This document shows positions 1-5,549 of a DNA stretch of 6,480 nucleotides, piece by piece. The stretch is taken from the NCBI GenBank assembly GCA_020024815.1, contig JAHHTE010000119.1, positions 1-6,480 on the forward strand, read 5' to 3'. This stretch comes from Mailhella sp. Its GTDB lineage: Bacteria; Desulfobacterota; Desulfovibrionia; Desulfovibrionales; Desulfovibrionaceae. The position numbers were made by a program, and so were the translations under genes. How positions within the stretch are numbered: the first letter of the stretch is position 1; each line of letters opens with the position of its first letter. A model generated the notes under the pieces. The model was not told where the DNA came from and did no database searches. It saw only the letters and a list, made by a program, of their open reading frames with translations.

Positions 1-7
1 TTATTAT

Positions 8-50
8 TTTCATAAAATAAAAATAATTTATTTTATGAAATTATTTTTAT
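8..50 (+). terminator. Possible rho-independent terminator of a gene to the left of the window
   Basis: Two perfect 14-base arms, TTTCATAAAATAAA at 8-21 and its reverse complement at 27-40, enclose a 5-base loop and are followed by TTATTTTTAT. The T-rich tail is on the plus-strand side, so it fits an upstream plus-strand gene converging on the permease gene. The stem has only one G:C pair, which makes it weak for an intrinsic terminator. No gene is visible to its left. Confidence 0.4.
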
Positions 51-88
51 ATAAACGTTATGCTGAATAAAAATTTTTGAAAGGTGTT

Positions 89-130
89 TATGGGGAAAAC
101 TTTTTATAAAGAGTTTTCCCCATATTTTTA
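89..130. terminator. Strong hairpin after the TauE-like gene, probable bidirectional terminator
   Basis: Perfect 13-base arms at 89-101 (TATGGGGAAAACT) and 112-124 surround a 10-base centre. The hairpin starts 3 bases past the stop codon of the minus-strand permease gene. Going right it is followed by TTTTTA, a short T run that suits plus-strand transcripts. Going left the sequence is only loosely T-rich, so termination of the permease transcript here is an inference. The GGGGAAA...TTTCCCC arms resemble the hairpins at 4498-4520 and 6331-6355. Confidence 0.5.
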
Positions 131-928
131 ATAAAGAGCAGAATATAACATTCTGATACCAACAATAATAAGTAAACAAGCAAAGAATTTTTTTATTTTT
201 GCAACTGGAAGTGTGTGGGTAAAATGAGCACCAATAGGAGCAGTTAGCATACTACAAAGCACAAGTCCAATGAGAGCAGGAACATAAATATAACCATATG
301 CATATTGTGGTAAATTTGTAGCAGAAAATCCATTAATTAAATAACCAATACAACCAGATACAGCAATAGGAATACCAATAGCAGCAGAAGTAGCAATAGC
401 TTTACGCATTTCTACACTATGCCAAAGCATGAATGGGACAGAGAGTGTTCCACCTCCAATACCTACAAGGCTAGAAATAGAACCAATAATTAATCCTGTA
501 ATACTTAAACCAAAGGTTTTTGGCATTTCTTTTGTTCCAAGATTTTTTTTGCCAAAAAACATTTGTGAAGAAACATAAAAAATAAAACAAGAAAAAATAA
601 TTTGTAAAACATGAGCTGGAATTTTGGAAGCAAGATAAGAACCGCAATATGTACCGATAATTATTCCTAAGCTAATTTTTTTTACAATATCCCAATTAAC
701 TGCACCATGCTTGTGATGGCTATAAGCACTAGAGCAAGAAGTAAATATAATGCTTGCTAATGATGTTCCTAAAGCTAAATGCATAATATGTTCTTGAGGA
801 AAGTTTTGTAAATTAAACATGAAAGTAAGAATTGGAACAATAATAAGTCCACCACCAATGCCTAAAAGCCCAGCTAAAATACCAGCAAAAGCACCAAAAA
901 GACCATAAAGTAAAAAATATGTTAACAT
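128..928 (-). CDS. TauE/SafE family membrane permease (putative sulfite/sulfonate-type anion exporter)
   Basis: This 266-residue integral membrane protein has the internal duplication typical of TauE/SafE (DUF81) permeases. The first half has a glycine-rich helix with GIGGG at residues 23-27 followed by LIIVP, then a GTSLASIIF segment and HKHGAVNW near 72-79. The second half repeats this with GIGGG at 156-160 followed by TLSVP, then an ATSAAIGIP segment. Most of the rest is hydrophobic helix, with short basic loops such as GKK at 126-128. The length is normal for the family. The start is supported by AAGGA (minus strand, 935-939) seven bases before the ATG. Family members export sulfite, sulfoacetate or other small organic anions, but substrate cannot be read from sequence and no sulfur-metabolism gene is adjacent. 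It is transcribed alone, divergently from the operon at 1262, and I see no convincing promoter for it. Confidence 0.88.
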   Translation of the reverse strand: MLTYFLLYGLFGAFAGILAGLLGIGGGLIIVPILTFMFNLQNFPQEHIMHLALGTSLASIIFTSCSSAYSHHKHGAVNWDIVKKISLGIIIGTYCGSYLASKIPAHVLQIIFSCFIFYVSSQMFFGKKNLGTKEMPKTFGLSITGLIIGSISSLVGIGGGTLSVPFMLWHSVEMRKAIATSAAIGIPIAVSGCIGYLINGFSATNLPQYAYGYIYVPALIGLVLCSMLTAPIGAHFTHTLPVAKIKKFFACLLIIVGIRMLYSALY

Positions 929-1000
929 ATATTTTCCTTGTTTAATGAATTGAAAAAAGAGTATGCTTTTTTATATTTTTTCTCAATAGTTATAATATGA

Positions 1001-1023
1001 ATAGTATTTTTATTTTATACTAT
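1001..1023. repeat. Short inverted repeat in the divergent intergenic region
   Basis: ATAGTAT at 1001-1007 is matched by its reverse complement ATACTAT at 1017-1023, with a 9-base AT-only spacer. A third ATAGT occurs at 986-990. It lies about 75 to 95 bases upstream of the minus-strand permease start, where an operator or promoter would be expected. In DNA this AT-rich such matches arise by chance, so an operator role is only a possibility. Confidence 0.2.
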
Positions 1024-1080
1024 GTTTTAATACGAATTATTTAGTAGTTATGTTTTTTTGTATTATAAAGAACTGCTATG

Positions 1081-1139
1081 TAAAAAGTTTTGAGGAGAGA
1101 GTTTGAGAAGGGAATTTTTTCAAATTATTTTCTCAAAAA
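1081..1139 (+). repeat. Interspersed repeat family 1, copy A (hairpin-forming)
   Basis: This stretch starts with TAAAAAGTTTTGAGG, matched exactly for 15 bases by the reverse complement of 4348-4362. Similarity continues, with changes, through a hairpin to a shared CTCAAAAA end. The hairpin has 8-base arms TTTGAGAA (1102-1109) and TTCTCAAA (1130-1137), with an inner AATTT/AAATT stem (1113-1117 and 1122-1126) and a TTTC loop. It is non-coding and has no T-tract typical of a terminator. It occupies the otherwise gene-free region 929-1261. Confidence 0.65.
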
Positions 1140-1182
1140 GATAACATTATTTAAAAATATGATTATATAAAAATAGAAAAAT

Positions 1183-1211
1183 TTGCTAAGTAATAAAAAT
1201 AGTCTTATAGT
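1183..1211 (+). promoter_or_regulatory. Putative sigma-70-type promoter of the repair/gpsA operon
   Basis: TTGCTA (1183-1188) and TATAGT (1206-1211) match the -35 and -10 consensus at four and five of six positions, separated by an ideal 17 bases. A transcript starting near 1218 would have a leader of about 45 bases before the ATG at 1262. AT-rich DNA produces false matches, so this is a best candidate and not an established promoter. Confidence 0.4.
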
Positions 1212-1261
1212 TTTTTTATACAATAGTAAATTTTTATTATTTTGTTTGGTGTGAGGAAATT

Positions 1262-1885
1262 ATGTATTTTACATACACAGATGAAGAACTATTATCATTA
1301 AAAGCAAAAGATAAAAAATTAGCATTATTAATAGAGCAATGTGGTAAAATTAGTAGAGAAGTTGAACCAGATCCTTTTATTGCTCTTATTTCAAGTATTA
1401 TTGGACAACAAGTATCAAATAAAGCTGCTTTTACAATTTTCTCACGTTTAAAAAATTCTGTTAATAATCATGAACTTTCCTATTCAAATGTATTATCTTT
1501 ATCCCTTGAGCAAATAAAGGCTTGTGGTATGAGCATGAAAAAGGCAGAAAATATTTTTTTAATAGCTCAAGCTTTTGCAGAAAAGAAACTTATTCCAAGT
1601 CATTGGTCAATAATGGAAGATAAAGAAATTATAAAAGATTTAGTTAAATTAAATGGAATAGGGCAATGGTCAGCAGAAATGTTTTTGCTTTTTTGTTTGC
1701 AAAGAAAAAATATTTTAAGTTTTGGTGATTTTGGAATAAAAAAAGGATTATGTCTTTTGTATGGATTAGAACAGATTAGCAAAAAAGATTTTGTATATTA
1801 TCAGGAAAAATTTAGTCCTTATGGTTCTATTGCTTCTTTTTATTTGTGGGAATTAGCTAATGGAAAAATAACAATAACTATCTAA
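1262..1885 (+). CDS. DNA-3-methyladenine glycosylase II-like protein (HhH-GPD, AlkA/Mag type)
   Basis: This 207-residue enzyme should remove alkylated bases such as 3-methyladenine, the first step of base excision repair. Residues 39-63 (FIALISSIIGQQVSNKAA...RL) form the helix typical of AlkA-like HhH-GPD glycosylases. The helix-hairpin-helix is at about 127-140, with LNGIGQWSA at 130-138. The expected catalytic aspartate is D156 in SFGDFGI. There is no C-terminal four-cysteine cluster, which argues against the EndoIII/MutY branches. It is shorter than E. coli AlkA (282 residues) because the N-terminal beta domain is missing, as in compact Mag-type enzymes. GAGGA (1253-1257) lies four bases before the ATG. 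It is first in a four-gene operon, 17 bases before an O6-alkylguanine methyltransferase gene, consistent with a joint role in alkylation repair. Substrate range is inferred from family only. Confidence 0.87.
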   Translation: MYFTYTDEELLSLKAKDKKLALLIEQCGKISREVEPDPFIALISSIIGQQVSNKAAFTIFSRLKNSVNNHELSYSNVLSLSLEQIKACGMSMKKAENIFLIAQAFAEKKLIPSHWSIMEDKEIIKDLVKLNGIGQWSAEMFLLFCLQRKNILSFGDFGIKKGLCLLYGLEQISKKDFVYYQEKFSPYGSIASFYLWELANGKITITI

Positions 1886-1902
1886 AATGTATAAGGTTAG
1901 TA

Positions 1903-2418
1903 ATGAAAATAGCACAGCAATCGTTTTGTTTGTCTTATGGATTTATGCAATATGATTTTGTTTTAGAAATTGCTTATCAAAATAATTTAGTGTATAAAAT
2001 TCATTATGTGCAAAAGGGAAAAAATATTTCTTTGGGATTATTAGATGATTTTGCAAAAAAAGTTTTTTGTGAATTTGCAGAATTTTTTATGGGAAAAAGA
2101 AAGATTTTTACTTTTAAAATTGCATTATGTGATGAACAAGAAAATATACAAGGTACAGATTTTCAAAAGAAAGTTTGGAAAGAGCTTTTAACTATTCCTT
2201 ATGGTTCAAGTATAAGCTATAAGGAGCTTGCATATAGAATTGAAAATCCTAAGGCTGTGCGAGCAGTTGGAATGGCTTGTCATAATAATCCTTGGTCAAT
2301 AGTTGTCCCATGTCATAGAGTTATTGCTAGTTTAGGTAATTTACAAGGTTATGCTGGGGGCATTGAAATAAAACGAGCATTGCTTAGTTTAGAGAAAAAT
2401 ATAAAGGATATACAATGA
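1903..2418 (+). CDS. ogt: Methylated-DNA--[protein]-cysteine S-methyltransferase (O6-alkylguanine repair)
   Basis: This 171-residue protein is an Ogt/AGT-type suicide repair enzyme. It transfers the alkyl group from O6-alkylguanine (and O4-alkylthymine) in DNA to its own cysteine. The N-terminal part (about 1-80) is poorly conserved, as usual. The C-terminal DNA-binding domain begins near GTDFQKKVW (84-92) and continues with IPYGSSISYKELA (98-110). It then has NPKAVRAVG (115-123), with R120 as the likely base-flipping arginine, and VVPCHRVI (134-141), with C137 as the alkyl acceptor. The end has the family signature GYAGG...K..LLSLE (149-164). It lacks the Ada zinc and AraC-type domains, so it is not an adaptive-response regulator. 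AAGG (1893-1896) lies six bases before the ATG. Its stop overlaps the next start (ATGA at 2415-2418), suggesting translational coupling. Confidence 0.93.
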   Translation: MKIAQQSFCLSYGFMQYDFVLEIAYQNNLVYKIHYVQKGKNISLGLLDDFAKKVFCEFAEFFMGKRKIFTFKIALCDEQENIQGTDFQKKVWKELLTIPYGSSISYKELAYRIENPKAVRAVGMACHNNPWSIVVPCHRVIASLGNLQGYAGGIEIKRALLSLEKNIKDIQ

Positions 2419-3245
2419 TTACAGATAAACAAAGAGATCTTGCAAAAAAATTTATGAATATGCATAATAATAATTCTATGTTTATTCTTGCAAATGCTTG
2501 GGACGCTGGATCTGCATATATATTTAAAAAAGAAGGTTTTCAAGCTATTGGAACATCAAGTCAAGGAATGGCTTTAGCACAAGGGTATGCTGACGGGCAA
2601 AATATGCTGTTTGAAGATTTAGTTTATGGTGTTTCTTGTATGACTCGTCGTGTGGATATTCCCGTAAGTGCAGATATTGAACGTGGTTTTGCTGATAATA
2701 TTGAAAAAGTAAAAGCAAATGCAAGAAGTCTTTTAGATGTTGGTGTAGTTGGATTTAATATTGAAGACGGTAGACAAGATAAAACTCTTGATAATTTAGA
2801 TGATTTTTTAGCTAAAATTCGTGCATTAGTTGCATTAAAAAAAGAGCTTTCTCTTGATTTTGTTATTAATGCTAGAACTTGCACATATTGGCATAATATT
2901 GGAGATGAAGAATATAAATTAAAAGTTGCTCTTGAACGTGGTAAAGCTTTTCGCGATGCTGGGGCTGATTGTATTTTTTATCCTGGTGCAGTGCCAATGG
3001 AAAGCCTCAAAATTCTTATAAAAGAAGTTGATGCACCAATTAATATTTTATTAACTCCTGCAACAAGTGATATTGAAGCATTGCGTTCTGTTGGTGTTAG
3101 AAGATTAAGTATTGGTTCTGGGCCTGCTCGTAGTGCATATAACCATGTGCTTGCAATGGCAGAAGAATTAAAACGTGGTGAAACAGATCGTATTTTAAAA
3201 CATTCTTTTGTTTATGCAGAAGCAAATGCCTATTTTAAGAAATAA
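2415..3245 (+). CDS. Isocitrate lyase/PEP mutase superfamily protein (PrpB-like, exact substrate unknown)
   Basis: This 276-residue cytosolic protein has the (beta/alpha)8 signature of the isocitrate lyase/phosphoenolpyruvate mutase superfamily. Members make or break C-C or P-C bonds in 2-oxoacid-type substrates using Mg2+. Visible motifs are NAWDAGSA (27-34), SSQGMA (48-53), a metal-site strand SADIERGF (85-92) with D87 and E89, GFNIEDG (113-119) with E117, and INART (151-155) with R154. It lacks the KKCGH catalytic motif of isocitrate lyase, so a glyoxylate-cycle enzyme is unlikely. Methylisocitrate lyase, oxaloacetate decarboxylase and related lyases cannot be told apart here. The length is normal. 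AAGGA (2404-2408) lies six bases before the ATG, and the gene overlaps the upstream ogt homologue by four bases. Being in an operon with DNA repair genes gives no clear hint to function. Confidence 0.82.
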   Translation: MITDKQRDLAKKFMNMHNNNSMFILANAWDAGSAYIFKKEGFQAIGTSSQGMALAQGYADGQNMLFEDLVYGVSCMTRRVDIPVSADIERGFADNIEKVKANARSLLDVGVVGFNIEDGRQDKTLDNLDDFLAKIRALVALKKELSLDFVINARTCTYWHNIGDEEYKLKVALERGKAFRDAGADCIFYPGAVPMESLKILIKEVDAPINILLTPATSDIEALRSVGVRRLSIGSGPARSAYNHVLAMAEELKRGETDRILKHSFVYAEANAYFKK

Positions 3246-3269
3246 GAGAGCTTTTGATCGGAGTAGAAT

Positions 3270-4271
3270 ATGAGTGTTGCTGTTATTGGTGGTGGAAGTT
3301 TTGGGACAGCTTTAGCCCAAATTCTTGCAGAGGCAGGAAATGATGTATTTCAAGTTATGCGAGATGAAAAAGTTATTGAAGCAATGAATACTCGCCATGA
3401 AAATCCACGTTACTTGCCTAATATTTATTTATCTGAAAAAATAAAAGCAACAAAAAATCCTGAAGTCTTGCGTGAATGTAATTATTGGGTAATTGCCTTG
3501 CCTTGTCAAAAACAAGCAGAATTATTACCACAATTTAAACCTTATTTTGGTGAATTAACAACCCTTATTAATGTTGCAAAAGGGATAGTTTTAGATAGAC
3601 TTTTACCTCTTTCAATGGTTGTACCAAAAATTTTTGGTTTAGAAGATGATTCCACTCGATATGCTGCTTTATCTGGACCATCATTTGCAAAAGAAGTTGC
3701 TTTAAATTTACCAACAGCTTGTGTACTTGCCTGTTCTGATGAAAACAGAGCAGCACAAATTCGCGATATTTTTGCAACACCTTATTTTCGTTGTTATTCC
3801 ACAACTGATGTTCTTGGTGTTGAACTTGGTGGAGCTGTAAAAAATATTTATGCAATAGGTGCTGGTATTGTAGATGGATTAGGATATGGTGATAACGCAA
3901 GAGCAGCTCTTGTAACTCGAGGCTTGGCGGAAATGTCAAGACTTGGTATGGCAATGGGTGCTTTTTATGAAACCTTTATGGGACTTTCAGGGCTTGGCGA
4001 TTTATCCCTTACTTGTAATGGTGATTTATCACGAAATAGACAAGTAGGTCTTAGACTTGGAAAAGGTGAAAAATTAGAAGATATTATTGCAAGTATGAAT
4101 TCTGTGGCAGAGGGTGTTCCTACTACAAAAGCTGTAAGTGCTTTAGCAAGAAGTCTTGAAGTAGATATGCCTATTGTTTTTGTTATGGAAAGAATTTTGT
4201 CAGGAGAATTAACACCTCAAGAAGGACTTGTGGTATTAATGAATAGAGCAAGAAAAGCAGAAAAATTATAA
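3270..4271 (+). CDS. gpsA: Glycerol-3-phosphate dehydrogenase [NAD(P)+]
   Basis: This 333-residue cytosolic enzyme reduces dihydroxyacetone phosphate to sn-glycerol 3-phosphate, the backbone for membrane phospholipids. The N-terminal Rossmann fold has the dinucleotide-binding GGGSFGTA (7-14). NPRYLP (residues 45-50) is the conserved segment after it, and ALSGPSFAKEVA begins near residue 133. The substrate domain has GGAVKNIYAIGAG with the catalytic lysine K191. It continues with GLGDLSLTCNGDLSRNRQVG and SVAEGVPTTKAV. The length matches the family and nothing is missing. GGAG (3260-3263) lies six bases before the ATG, which is 24 bases after the preceding stop, so it is the last gene of the operon. 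A rho-independent terminator follows at 4385-4424. It is probably the only essential housekeeping gene of the cluster. Confidence 0.96.
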   Translation: MSVAVIGGGSFGTALAQILAEAGNDVFQVMRDEKVIEAMNTRHENPRYLPNIYLSEKIKATKNPEVLRECNYWVIALPCQKQAELLPQFKPYFGELTTLINVAKGIVLDRLLPLSMVVPKIFGLEDDSTRYAALSGPSFAKEVALNLPTACVLACSDENRAAQIRDIFATPYFRCYSTTDVLGVELGGAVKNIYAIGAGIVDGLGYGDNARAALVTRGLAEMSRLGMAMGAFYETFMGLSGLGDLSLTCNGDLSRNRQVGLRLGKGEKLEDIIASMNSVAEGVPTTKAVSALARSLEVDMPIVFVMERILSGELTPQEGLVVLMNRARKAEKL

Positions 4272-4301
4272 GTTTTTTTTATTTTTATTTCATTTTTATT
4301 T

Positions 4302-4362
4302 TTTTTGAGAGGAGAACTTTTGAAAAAGTTCCTCTCTGAAGCTCTTCCCTCAAAACTTTTTA
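4302..4362 (-). repeat. Interspersed repeat family 1, copy B (inverted relative to copy A)
   Basis: Read on the minus strand it starts TAAAAAGTTTTGAGG, as copy A at 1081 does, and ends with CTCAAAAA. In between is a hairpin with outer arms GAGAGGA (4307-4313) and TCCTCTC (4330-4336) and an inner six-base stem (4316-4321 with 4324-4329). It lies 30 bases after the gpsA stop and before that operon's terminator. The two copies differ in stem sequence yet both still fold. Confidence 0.65.
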
Positions 4363-4384
4363 ATCTAATCAACATATTTTAAAC

Positions 4385-4425
4385 TAACAGCTCTTTTATT
4401 TATAAAAGAGCTGTTATCTTTTTTT
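4385..4425 (+). terminator. Rho-independent terminator of the gpsA operon
   Basis: Perfect 15-base arms, TAACAGCTCTTTTAT at 4385-4399 and its reverse complement at 4402-4416, are followed by TCTTTTTTTA. The G:C pairs near the base and the seven-T run make it a textbook intrinsic terminator for plus-strand transcripts coming from gpsA. It lies 114 bases past the gpsA stop codon. Read from the other side the tail is only weakly T-rich, so it may also slow the convergent recombinase transcript. Confidence 0.88.
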
Positions 4426-4477
4426 ATATGTGAAAATAAATAATTTTTTTATTTTTGGTGAAAAGACTTTTATTAAT

Positions 4478-4520
4478 ATTTGTTTGATTGAGGGGGCTTG
4501 GGGGAAATCATTTCCCCCAA
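4478..4520 (+). repeat. Interspersed repeat family 2, copy A, with near-perfect palindrome
   Basis: The element reads ATTTGTTTGATTGAGGGGG and then a palindrome with arms TTGGGGGAAAT (4498-4508) and ATTTCCCCCAA (4510-4520) around a single C. By hand alignment 36 of 42 positions match the reverse complement of 6331-6374. It lies 32 bases beyond the stop of the minus-strand recombinase gene. There is no T-tract on either side, so it is not a standard intrinsic terminator. It stands out as one of the few G/C runs in this region. Confidence 0.7.
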
Positions 4521-4552
4521 AGAAATAATAAAAATATTATAAAGAAAAGAAT

Positions 4553-5455
4553 TTAATCTTTTGGATTGCAGCGAGGATGAGCGTGTTCATATATTTCTTG
4601 AATTTTACTTTGGCAAATATGAGTGTATAGTTCTGTTGCTGCTAAATCACTATGGCCTAATAAAACTTGGACTGTGCGTAAATCTGCTCCTCCTTCTAAT
4701 AAGTGTGTTGCAAAACTATGTCGTAAGGTATGGGGAGAAACAATACCTTTTATTTTTGCTATTATTGTATAACGTTTTATAAGTTTCCAAATTGCTTGAC
4801 GTGTTAGTTTTTTTCCTGAACGATTAAGAAAAAGATTAGAATCTTCTTTTTCACCTTCTTTTATAAAAAGTGATCGAGTATTTTGTAAATAATCAGTAAG
4901 AATTTTTAATGCTAAAAAATGGATAGGAATAAGTCTTTCTTTTTTTCCTTTACCAAAAACTCGTATAATTCCACGTTGGAAATCTATATCTGTTGGCAAA
5001 ACATTAATAAGTTCACTGACACGAAGCCCAGAAGCATAAAGTAAATGTAAAATAGCCTGATCACGTTTTCCTAATTTTGTTGTAAGATCAGGACTTGAGA
5101 GTAAGTTTTGAATTTCTTGTAAACTTAGAACTTCGGGTAAATATAAAGGAATTTTGGGTGTATCTAATAATTCAGCTGGATTTTCTTTGATATATTCTTC
5201 TTCAAAAAGCCATGAAAAAAATTGACGAATACAAGAAAGTCGTCTTGCAATGGTTCTTTTACTATCACCACGTTTACTTAAAAAAGCAGAAAATAATAAT
5301 AAATAATCTTCATCAATATCATTTAAAGAAATTTTGCTTTGTGTTAAGAAAAAATCTAGCGTTTCAAGATCTTGTTTATAGGCTGAAAAAGTATGTTCTG
5401 AAAAACCTTTTTGTGCTAATAAAGAGTCTAACCATTCTTGACTGTGCGATAACAT
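4553..5455 (-). CDS. xerD: XerC/XerD-family tyrosine site-specific recombinase
   Basis: This 300-residue integrase-family protein has the size and layout of XerC/XerD, which resolve chromosome dimers at dif. The N-terminal SAM-like core-binding domain covers about 1-100 (W8, the SAYKQDL segment at 24-30, TIARRLSCIRQFFSWL at 68-83). The catalytic domain has all active residues: R145 (YASGLRVSEL), K169 (FGKGKKERLIP), H242 and R245 (SPHTLRHSFATHLLEGGADLR), H268 (LLGHSDL) and nucleophile Y277 (ELYTHI). The C-terminal HAHPR matches the HPR end of Xer proteins. XerD is my preference, but XerC cannot be excluded. AAGGAA (minus strand, 5461-5466) lies five bases before the ATG. No integrase partner genes, attachment site or recognisable dif are in the window, so a housekeeping recombinase is likelier than a mobile-element one. 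It is divergent from the exported-protein gene. Confidence 0.9.
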   Translation of the reverse strand: MLSHSQEWLDSLLAQKGFSEHTFSAYKQDLETLDFFLTQSKISLNDIDEDYLLLFSAFLSKRGDSKRTIARRLSCIRQFFSWLFEEEYIKENPAELLDTPKIPLYLPEVLSLQEIQNLLSSPDLTTKLGKRDQAILHLLYASGLRVSELINVLPTDIDFQRGIIRVFGKGKKERLIPIHFLALKILTDYLQNTRSLFIKEGEKEDSNLFLNRSGKKLTRQAIWKLIKRYTIIAKIKGIVSPHTLRHSFATHLLEGGADLRTVQVLLGHSDLAATELYTHICQSKIQEIYEHAHPRCNPKD

Positions 5456-5495
5456 AAAAATTCCTTTTTTTGTTTCTTGCTCTCTTGTGCCTTTT

Positions 5496-5524
5496 ATTTT
5501 ACATTCTTTTAAAGTATTTTTGAA
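5496..5524 (-). promoter_or_regulatory. Putative sigma-70-type promoter of the xerD-like gene
   Basis: On the minus strand TTCAAA (5524-5519) and TAAAAT (5501-5496) match the -35 and -10 consensus at four and five of six positions with a 17-base spacer. A start near 5489 gives a leader of about 34 bases. It lies in the 91-bp divergent region shared with the exported-protein gene. On the plus strand a weaker pair exists (TTGCTC at 5477-5482 and TACATT at 5500-5505, spacer 17) that could serve that gene. Confidence 0.4.
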
Positions 5525-5533
5525 TAAAAAATT

Positions 5534-5549
5534 GGAAAAGAAAAATATG
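5534..5549 (+). promoter_or_regulatory. Ribosome binding site and start choice for the exported-protein gene
   Basis: GGAAAAG (5534-5540) precedes the ATG at 5547 by six bases. The reading frame is open upstream to a GTG at 5487, but that start has no purine-rich site (TTGCTCTCTT precedes it) and would bury the signal peptide 20 residues in. The ATG at 5547 places a lysine and hydrophobic core exactly where a signal peptide needs them. Confidence 0.6.

Noticed and set aside
929..1261. A small RNA gene in the 333-base intergenic region
   Set aside because: There is a repeat hairpin and a promoter leading to 1262, but no separate promoter-terminator pair that would define an independent RNA.
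1600..2884. Three short minus-strand frames at 1600-1782, 2349-2543 and 2624-2884
   Set aside because: All lie within recognised genes, have no recognisable motif and no plausible promoter or ribosome binding site.
2415..3245. Isocitrate lyase of the glyoxylate cycle
   Set aside because: The KKCGH motif is missing and 276 residues is too short. No malate synthase gene is present in the window.
3568..3954. A 128-codon open frame antisense to gpsA
   Set aside because: It lies entirely within a strongly conserved gpsA reading frame. Its translation is leucine, glutamine and histidine-rich with no family resemblance, as expected for a frame opened by AT-rich codon bias.
4498..4520. The palindrome as a dif or attachment site for the neighbouring Xer recombinase
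   Set aside because: Xer sites have two AT-rich 11-base half-sites around a 6 to 8-base centre. Here the arms are G/C runs around one base and do not resemble a dif core. A binding role for another protein stays possible.
4561..4782. A 73-codon plus-strand frame inside the xerD-like gene, and a similar 81-codon one at 5212-5457
   Set aside because: Both are antisense to a recombinase with all catalytic residues intact, have no good ribosome binding site, and encode low-complexity leucine or lysine-rich sequence.
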